Shown: in pieces, positions 51,435 through 61,662 of the stretch
Layout of the letters: each line of letters opens with the position of its first letter
Position numbering within the stretch: position 1 is the first letter of the stretch
Made by a program: the position numbers and the translations under genes
The notes under the pieces: model-generated
The model's input: only the letters and a program-made list of their open reading frames with translations
Database searches by the model: none
Told to the model about the DNA's origin: nothing
NCBI GenBank assembly: GCA_031213475.1
Contig: JARUPZ010000014.1
Location: 3,824,535 to 3,888,534, forward strand
Length of the DNA stretch: 64,000 bases
Source: Nereocystis luetkeana
Taxonomy: Eukaryota > Sar > Phaeophyceae > Laminariales > Laminariaceae
Reading direction: 5' to 3'

Positions 51435-54400
51435 CTAGGGAATAGCGCAGTCTCTACCCTCAAGTATCGGAGGCCATAGTTTGGAACAAACTGATCAATG
51501 TGACAAATAAATGCCTACCTGATATACCGTAATTTTTGTTGGTTGCCGTATTGTACATTTCTGCTACACGAGGTTTGTTATTCCACACGAACTCCTACGA
51601 ACAACCCTTTGAAGAATCGGTCGACGTCCTAGCTATAAATATATTAATACCTGGTGGTATCTTCTCAACGTCATCATTGTTGGGTGCTGCGGCAGGTATT
51701 GAGGGACCTCAGAGATTCAGGCGCCGCCCGTATAGTTTACTGTTGCATCACGAGTCTGACAAAATATGGTGCCATGACTGACGGCATGCTTTGCCCCTTG
51801 ACGGGCAGCCGTCTGTTATGATACTGACTTGATTGAGGCTGAAAGCCCGGCAATTACCTGGGTTCAAGTGTTGGGATCGTATTCGTAGTACGTGGGGGGC
51901 GTATCTTAGATGGAGAACTAGGGGTTTTCCTAGGGAGGCTCGAGTTTGACTCTCAGTCTCCGCGTACACGAGAGGATTACAGCTGGTCTTCTTCTATCTC
52001 TAAGCAAGCAACACACGTGAGTACCAACGAGTACCGACTCAATAGGCAAACCTGCCCAGGGATACGAAGTGTCCCGACCTCCTGATCATAACACGTCAAG
52101 GAAACCGTCCACACTATGTCATACATGGTGCTATTCGGAGTGACTCCACACGGTATCCCAAGGTATCGTATGTCATTTCACGGTATTCCACCGACCTGTC
52201 GTACCTCTCACATTACTCTGTACAAGTACAAGCCCTCGTATATACTGTAGTACTTTCCCCATCTTCCTTTTGGCCAGTGAAAACTCGACGTGCTCCGTGT
52301 CGGTATTGTAGGGATGCGAGGGTCTATGGTCATGCGACTACGGCCATGCATGATGAGTACCCCCCCCCCCCCCCCCGCTCGACCTCCCGTGTTGAAAAAC
52401 AACAACTAGACTCTTAGGAAATAAGCCACAACCCCTAACGCTCGATAGGTATTACGTACCAGGTATAAGATATGCACTGTAGTCTATGTATTGATCATAT
52501 GAACTACCGGTGAAAGCTATACGCGGTACGCACGTCTATGTTCTACACACATACGGATATTTCATGTATCAAGTGCCGGTATTCGTTTTAAGTCTACACT
52601 TCGTATAAGCCGAAATAGACCTTGACCTTCACGGGTTAAGCCTACTAACAGACCGTCAAGCGAGAGTAGCTAACCGGCTGCTGCCTACGAAGCAACCACG
52701 CAGCGGACAGAGAGGCAAACGTATGCCCGTGGGCGAATGGGAAAACATGCACGGGTATCGACCAGCAATCAAGCGCTAACACGACCGACGGGAGAAGCCA
52801 AGGCATGGCCCAGACCTTCCAGGGCACGTTGTATCGTCCTGATCTGTGTGATCTACGGCATATCACGGTGCCGGCGGGCGGGAGCTTGTAATCTGCATGA
52901 TTTAGCACTGCTGTAGCACACGCCTCCTGGGTTTCCAATGTGTACGGTGCAGATCCTGTGCAGCATCTCACAACGGTGGTGCGGGTTACGATCTATCATA
53001 GGTGGTACCCGGATAGTTCGTGGTCTGTCTGACGTGTGCCTTTCTATACGTACCTCCAACCAATGCGTCCGAAGATGACGTGTCCTGAGCTGCATCTGTA
53101 CGATAAATGTATCCTCCAAACAATTTCGTGACGGGGGGTTAGGATGGTCTACTGTAGGTCGTGCGACATCTCATAGCGGCAAGCTCAGGGTCTACGTAGA
53201 TGATCTGGTGCTCTGGTAGTAGTGCGTTGGGCTGCTGGTAAGGTGTTAACCGATTGCGTACCCCGAGATTAGCCTTACAACACCCCGCCTTCAGAAAAGT
53301 GGAGACGATTAGTCTTCGTATGGGGCCGTACTACGTGCCTACTAGTAGTCCGATATTCTTCACAATCCCAAGGGACCCAGGAAGAGCGTTTTATCGGATT
53401 CTAGACATGAGACGGTGCAATTTTTCTTAAATAGCGTATTCATGGGGGACGTGAGATTCGAACTCACGACCGAACAACCCACGTCCCAACGTCGGCGCCA
53501 TTTGTTAAGGTAACAGTCTGTTGGAGCTACAGTAATGGAAAAGGGATAAACCAATTTCCTGTCAAAACTAAGCCTTACAGCACTAATTACATCGTGGTCT
53601 GTACGATGTGTGTACTTATGTACATCACATCGCCCACCCACACCTGCACACGAAGGTGTTCGGCATGCACGAGAACGCAAGCATCACGTGCGCCATCGCC
53701 GAGACGGAGATGAGCTTCTCGATCGTCCTTTCGATGCAGCCAAGGACGGGCGGCGGTGGGGGAGCCTCCCGAGAAGACCTCATCGGTGGAATCGCCAAGG
53801 ACATGGAAGACCGGTGGGTGGGTGGGTGGGTGGGTGGGTGAGTGGGCACGAATGGATGCGCCACGAGACCTATCCAATGTTACCACGTTATCCGCTAGTA
53901 CGTTCTTTTGTTTTGCTCAATATGTCTGACAGGTTGAGCTCCTCAGAACAGTTATTTCGGTTTAGTATGATATTTGTACTACCGGTATGTTTGTTCTAGG
54001 ACTGGCCTATAGAAGTGTTGGTCGGGTTGCGCTCGATGTTTTGGTTGAGATGTCGAGCGCCTCTGATGTGAGTAGCTCAGGAAATATGGCACCCCCCCCC
54101 CTAAAAGACATTTCTCACGCGTGCTATATATGCACGGTAGGGTACTGTCCGTGTCGTGTCGTGCAGCGCCGTGTTTTTGCTCTGTGTTTTGTTTCGTCTC
54201 TGCGTCATATGTTCAGCACCCACCCGCATAAGTACACGGAATTCCGCGCCCTGTCGTCGATCTGGCGTCCCAGCACTTGGACGTTCGACTGCTATAGAGT
54301 GAACACCACCAGGGCAGTTCGATCAGTACGTACTGGTTCAATCAGTATACTGGTTCGATCAGTAGACTGGCACCAGGTACCGCTCTGGGCGGAACGACAA

Positions 54401-57400
54401 GGATATTTTAGTTGTTACATTTCCGTTCAGGGTGTACTGATCAAACACTACGTATAAAATAACACTTCAGCTGCGCTGCTGTGGAATTGTGGAGGATTTT
54501 ATCGAAAGTCATACTTGCGTGCTACAGCAAATACGGGTTGCACACGCTTTGAGTTGTGTTGGTGACGGGCGGTAAGATTGCTCTCACCATCACCATCGCC
54601 CGAAAAATTCAGGCTGCCAGCCGATTTCGACGTGGAGGCTGTTGGGATGGCCTACCCGACCTCGTACCACGAGAGCATGAACACCGTGCTGGTCCAGGAG
54701 CTCCAGAGATACAACAATATGACGGTTGTTATTCGAAGAACTCTGAAGGAGGTGAGGGAGAGAGGGAGATAGTCAGTCTAAGCCCCGTGTTTCTGTATTG
54801 CAGTGACATGTCCTGCTGCGAGCAGCCACAACTCCAAGCGTTTTGTGTTAAAGTCGAGGCTCATAACCTGCTGGAACGATGCGTGGCGACGCCCCTCGTC
54901 TATTCTCGCAACAGAGACAGACCTGCGAGACTCGTCGCTTCAACAACATCGTCTTCAGACTGCTGTCGGTCGTCGGTGCGAGGCGACTGCTACGTGTAAA
55001 TGCCGTACGTCTATCCGATCCGTTCCTGTGTCTTGTTCCTGCACTAGGAGACCGGTGCGTTAGGACGATTCACCTTGAGCAAAACGATTATCTCCCCCAA
55101 CGGAACGAATTACGGAATCTTCACCCCATTAAGCTGCAGCTTCTGTTTCGTTTTTGTCAGTGATGGAGGAGGTGTTACATACAGGTCGGGAGGAGAATCA
55201 GTCGAGTTCGATATGCTGCAGAGCTCCTCCGTTTGAAAACGGCACAGGAATCTGACAGGTGTTTGTTTAAAAACACCCAAAGGATGCGGTAGACCAGACT
55301 GAGACTGCCCACATGATTTTGCGGTACGGGCTGCGATCACCTTCTATTCCGTGGTCTCCCGAGTGTTGCTTCTTGTTGCATCGACTCAATAGCTAGATTT
55401 CAACAAGTTGTGTGTCTACATGAAGTAGCGCGTCTGGCTGCGAGCGATCTCTGGCCCAATCTCCCGTGTCCTTCTGCTCACAATGGCCATCATACCCTGA
55501 CATTCAATGGGCCATCATCTCTGGGTCGGGATAATGGAACATTTCCTTTCAGCTGCAGATTTCACGACATTCCGACATATGTCGTGTCGGTGATTCGGCA
55601 CGCAAACGATCTAGTTCGAGATGTACGCAGTGTACCACTTTCAAGAACGGAGCGATACCCGTTTTACTTTCCGCCTCACCCGGCAAATTTTCTGCACAGC
55701 CTTAAGACCGGCAAACGCTCTCGATCGTTTCATGTGCTTTCGATCATTTTCCCCCCCGAGCCAAGAATGACTATTCTACCTGCTTTTTTGTTTATCGTAG
55801 GCGACACCACTTCCTAAGCTATTATTTCAGGGCCTGTTACCACGTTTCTCCTTAAGGTCGGGGGTGCCGCACACTATACCACCGATTTCGAGATAAAATC
55901 AGGCATGAACCCATTCGGTACTGCACTGTGCAGAAACCTAGATTTGACTCTGTTATTCAAGTAATTTACCCCGTGGCTTATTAATAGGGCACATACATTA
56001 CGAACCACGCGCTAAACACTGCTGTAACTGTATTCCGAATATATTGGGTACCCGCTATTTGGTTCCTCAGTGCCCTCAAGGAGCTCCGTCGGTCAGAAAT
56101 ATTCTGACCAGTATATGCTGTACACCACTATCGTGGCACGCCTCAGCCATCGGGAGTATAAAAAAACCGTTTTTTCTTCTTTTTCGTGCAAACTTGGAGG
56201 GTACATGTACTAGTACCTTTCTTTCACGCCCATTCATTGTCCTAAGTGCTGACGGAATGCCCTCCTTTGTTTTGTGAATGCACCCAACATACATGTACGG
56301 GGGTGATAGATACACGCCAAAAACAACAACTTGCGCACACGACGAGGCGATCGTGTAGCTATAATAGCTGCCCGCACACAATATCGGCTCTTGATGTAAC
56401 AAACAATTAGTTAATTCGTACAAAATTCAGTATATTCATGGATGGACTTGATTTTCATGTCATACCCACCATACGGCGAGGGCAGGATGAAAGGGTTTTC
56501 AAGGGGGTGGTGAATCTGATGTTTTTTATATAGTTTTCGGAATTGGAAAGCAGCTGGGGACGTCGCCTTCCCCGCATCTCGAAGTCAATACATTGTAAAC
56601 CAAGACCCTGCTTTGTTGGACTATTTGTTTGCTCCGCCCAGACAGATCAGAACCCTTCCTTCCTTTCTTTCTACCGTGCAGGTTCAGAAAGCGCTGAAAG
56701 GCTTGGTGGTCCTCAGCGCCGAGCTGGAGGCTATGGGGGACAGGTACGTGCGTAGTAAGTTGGTCTTCCAACAGCATTGTTTGACGATACGTTTGCTCGT
56801 TGGGGGTGGTAGGCGCGCCCAACTACCAAGCGGGGAGGAAGTCAAGCGGAAACCAATCGAGCCCCAAACGCATTTATTTCGCGGACCTTTCACGCCCGGA
56901 TCGGACAGATCACCGTTCTAGATAGTTCAGGGTAGACATGATACATTCCCGATTAGTTATCCTCATGTTGCCGCGTGGAAACCCCGACTAATCCGCACGA
57001 TGTGACACTAAGTTTCCTGTGTTGAGATCTGTACAACTGCATACCTGCTACGAGTATACATATCCTGTGCGGCAGGTTGCATGAACCACATCACGTTTTG
57101 TGCACAAACCGTCTCGCAAAGACACGCATGATTGGAGGCTGAACCCGGTGTAGCTAATAGCGTAGGCGACGGGTCCGACGGGTCCGTTAGGGGGCTGGTC
57201 TAGGGAGATTTGGGCTTGGCGGACCGCTGCATCAGGGGATCGCATTCACACCTCGGGCTAAGCATACGAGCAGGGGCACGACTTTCAGTATCTTTACTTC
57301 TATTGCTTTTGTTGACGTAGTGTAGCTAAGCTCAGAATAAGCGGCGGCGGCGAATGGATCGCTGTCGAACTTCGAGGAGGCACGCGCCCAATTAAATATC

Positions 57401-60400
57401 ACAGTAGGGTATAAAAAGGGCAGTGTCACCAGGAGATGGTCCGGCTTTCGGTTTGATCGCTCCTACTTGAAGGGACAGACGCGTTTCCACCGCACTCCGC
57501 AGTCACGCGTTTCAGTAGTGGGAGAGGGTTACGTATGACTTCCCGTATATCTGGCGCTTTTCCCCCGCACTTCGGCATCACGCGTACAGCAGAGAACAGG
57601 GCATCTCTTAAGAACGAGGAAATCTGGGGTCTGACCCAGGCTGGATTTCTTATTTCATGAACGGGATCGTTCTGCACATAACTTCAGAATAGTGTCTCTC
57701 GATTTTTTTGACTCCCTGTAACGCCCAGCCTTCCTTTCTCAGTGCTCGCTTTCTTATTGCAGTTCGACATGTCCTGGACGAAGTTAGGAATGCGTGGACT
57801 CGGCGAAGCGGTACCGGCCCCTTTTAAAAATCCTCTTCGACAGAACAGATTTCTCCCTATCCCCTTATCACGTCGACGGCGTCTCTTTTGTCCCTTGTCA
57901 AATCTACGCAGCATGTTTGATCAAGCCGTCCCAGACGTGTGGCAGTCCAAGGGCTACCCCAGTCTGAAGCCGCTGGGGCCTTGGTTCCAGGATTTGTTGA
58001 GCCGGCTACGGTTCATGTCGGAGTGGGTCAGCAACGGCATACCTCCGGTGAGGCCAACTACGTTCGGGGACTCATCTCACGGTTGTTGTTGTTGTTGTTT
58101 TCACATTAACTCACAATACAATGCAGTCCGTGGTCGCAGGACAGGCTCCAATAACTCTGGAGTGGAAGAAATACCTCAAGTAAAACAGAGGCAAAAACAA
58201 AAAAACAAGCATACGCACTCCACCACTGCGGACACCAGGGAAGCAAAAAGGAGACTATCAATAGCAGACACAACCTAAAAAAGAAGATGAAGCGAAGCAA
58301 AAAAACAAAACAAAACAAAAACAGAAGCAGATAGCAAAACGCAAAAACCACGGTATACAGGGTTTGACACTTTTTACGCGCAATATTGTTTTGAACCGGT
58401 TCAGCCCTCGGTGGGACTGTAAGAGCCGTTCACACATTAACATGAACACCGAGCGGTCCTCATATTAATCTCAGAGTGGTACTACAGTAGTATAAACCAT
58501 GGTCTATATGTTTTCGGACTAGTAACTGCGCATAGACATATAGACGATAGAAATATTGGTCGGGCTGCGCGAATAAACGTCTTCGTGTTAGGAGCCCAGA
58601 ACATATGGTACCACTCCTTACGGCGGTATATTGCTCCGGGCGCCCAAACGGTACGCCGAAACCGTCTCTGTGTCGTAGGCTTAATATGTTGGCGTATACT
58701 GCAGGATAATCGAAATCGTGTTGATGTGTTGGTGGCTTATTATTCAATTGGCATACTGTATCCGAGCAGTGTTACGGCAGGATTGTCACTTGATTATAAT
58801 GTGACTATAGTATAACATAGTATGATATACCGAACGTTTGTCACCGCCGGGGGCTCCTCGACTCTCAAACTTACCCAACATGTTTCCACCACGGGCGAAT
58901 TCTTACAATATGTTCTCGCCAGATATATTCGTTACCCCGCGCGCGACTACATCACTTGCAAATATGCATCGGTCGTCGTATAATACGTTTGTTATTTCAA
59001 AGCTGGTTGTTTTGCTGGTCCCCCATTCACCTCTTTAGGACCGCAGTTCCGTTTTGGGGACAAATTAGTCTAATTCTAGGTAATTTGTCCCCAAAACGGG
59101 ACTGCGGTTCTAAAAGGGTTAATAGCTCCCTCCTCAAGTGACGACAAGGAGATCCGCCTCCGAATGTGTATAGGGTCGTACGTATATAACCCCACCGTAC
59201 GCACCACGCGTCTATACATCCCTACTACAGTAAAGTTACTGTGAAACGCAACACCCATATTTTATAAATCCCTTCAACCATGCATACTACCAACCGCTAT
59301 CGGTGCTCTCGGTATACTGTAAGAAAGGCATGCTACGGTGGCGGTAGCGGGGCACCTGGATTTCTCCGAGGCTCCTCTCACGATGAGCTCTGCATTCCGC
59401 CCAAAACCCGGGCTTGAGAAAAATCGTACGCTCATCCCAACGAGGCAAAGCGATACCACCATGGCCTATATACACTGTAGGTCTACAACTTTGTTTGATT
59501 ATTTGTTTGTTTGTTATATTTGTTTTCTTTTCGTCAAAACAACACGATGTTGAGTGAGTAGCTGCTCAGATCAGAAGCCCCATCAGTCGTGAACAATTCG
59601 GCCCAAAAAGAGGTACCTGGTATCCCTTATCGTCACACGCGTCTCTGAAGCAAGGGAGGAGAAGGCTTGCTATGGGTGGGGGTAGCGCGCATGCGTGGGG
59701 CTCCTCGCTTGAAAAGGTTTGTCAACCCCTTTAAGAATACAGTCCCGTTTTGGGGACAACCCCCTCAAATTCCAAGTAGTGTGCTCCCCAAACCGGGACT
59801 GCGGACCTAAAAACCTACCTCACATTAGCCAATTTTTGCAATCTCATGAGCTACCTACGGCAGGAAAGGTACAGAACGACACATGCCGAAAAACGAAGCA
59901 CAGGGGGCCTCTTTTTTGTTTACGGTGTTGTGTACTTCCCCCGTTGTTTGAGATAGAGCCCGTCGGTCGGGTTGCTTTTTTTTACCCGAAAAGTGCCCGT
60001 ACCCCTATCGAAGCACGCGTCATGATGGTGAAGGCCTGTTTAAATGTTGAAATGCTCGAATAGAGAACATAGTGCTCACGACGGGGGGCACAGCCGTAGC
60101 CAAACATACTTGCTGGCTTCACACCTTGCTCTTTCCCCGGGCCCGGATGGGAACTGGGACCGGGACGGAGACCGGGACCGGGACTGGGACTGGGACCGGG
60201 GTATGAGCCTCTACAGGAAAAGGTCCCGGTCACCTGCGTTCAACGTATTTACGCCCTGCACACAACCATCCTAGGTATATCGTGTCTGACGATCGCGCAT
60301 TTCCAGGTGTTCTGGATCAGTGGGTTCTTTTTCCCTCAGGGATTTCTTACCGCCGGGCAGCAAAACTTCGCGCGAAAGCATGAGGTGCCCATAGACTCCA

Positions 60401-61631
60401 CGTCGTTCTCGTTCTTCTTCAAGGACGAGCCACACACCGCCCTTAGCAAGTGAGTTCGAGGAGGAGCAGGCAGGTAAAATATGAAATATATCGTAATGCC
60501 AGCGACCGCGCTGCGGTTGTGCGTGTTTTGTTCCCGAAGGCGCAGATGGGTACGTAGCGACGATGAAAGCGTCGTCAACGGCGGATGTGACCAACCGCAT
60601 GACGAGGCGTTTGTGATAATTTTGCAGGCCATGGCCTCACTTCACAACGTATACTGTAGGGTCGAGGCGAAGAGAAAAAAATCGTCAATCGATGTGACGG
60701 TGTTTGCGCCTAATAGGTTGACCATACTTGAGTCTGATCGTGCAGTCTTTCACAAGGCATCTACTCTAGACGCAGCATACAGTCACGAGGGCTTGCAAGT
60801 GAGTGCGAGCAGCACGGAGACGGGTGCAGCAAATGCTTTCAAGATTCATCAACCGCGTTGCGTTTGATATGACCCGTAAGGGGCACTACTCGCGCCTGAT
60901 TCCCCCCCCCCGCTCACAACGTGCAGCCGCAACATTTCAGCCATGACAGCTTTAAGCTTGCTGCCATAGCAGGGTAGCAGCCTAACGACACGGAGCTTGT
61001 GATCGAGGGTTACCCACACAGTGATTGAGCCATGCATTGTTGTGATCGATGTAACGCATGCATGGAATACACAGTAAGGGCGCGGCCGGGGTACACATGC
61101 CCTTGGACAGGGTATATATTCCCTTGCATAGGGCACTGTGCGTGTTAGACTGTCAAGCTCAGGAATTGACGAGGGAAAACGAAAAGAGGTTGACAGTCAG
61201 TACGGCGGCTGATGTGGGTCTGCAAGTGACATTTTTTTGTGTGCGAGAAAAACACCACGGGATTCTGAGTGTCTCTTAATCATGGAGGGTTGTAGGGGGC
61301 GCGGGGGCTATACAACAACTGCAAACTGTTATGTTCGTGCCGCAGTTGATGCGTGCATCACAGTACGTTGGGTTCGACCTGTTTTTTTTTTCATGAGAGG
61401 TTCCTCGCTTAAGGAGCGTTACCCTAGGGAGGACCACCCCCCCCCCGTGGCTCAGGCGCATCACGGATAACATTGTTAACCGCTATTTGAATTCCAACGA
61501 TACTGAGGTAGTTACCGCAATGATCGTTGAGTTCGCACAGCAAGGATTATATCATTTTTCGGCGCTCGTTTTATTGACAACACGGCAAATAAGGGTGATA
61601 TTAAAGTCGAAATAGCATTATTGTTTCGGGA

Positions 61632-61662
<31 letters not shown>

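Noticed and set aside
53442-53534. Intact tRNA gene
   Set aside because: Only the T arm and 3' acceptor side are convincing; the 5' acceptor strand and D arm are not found.
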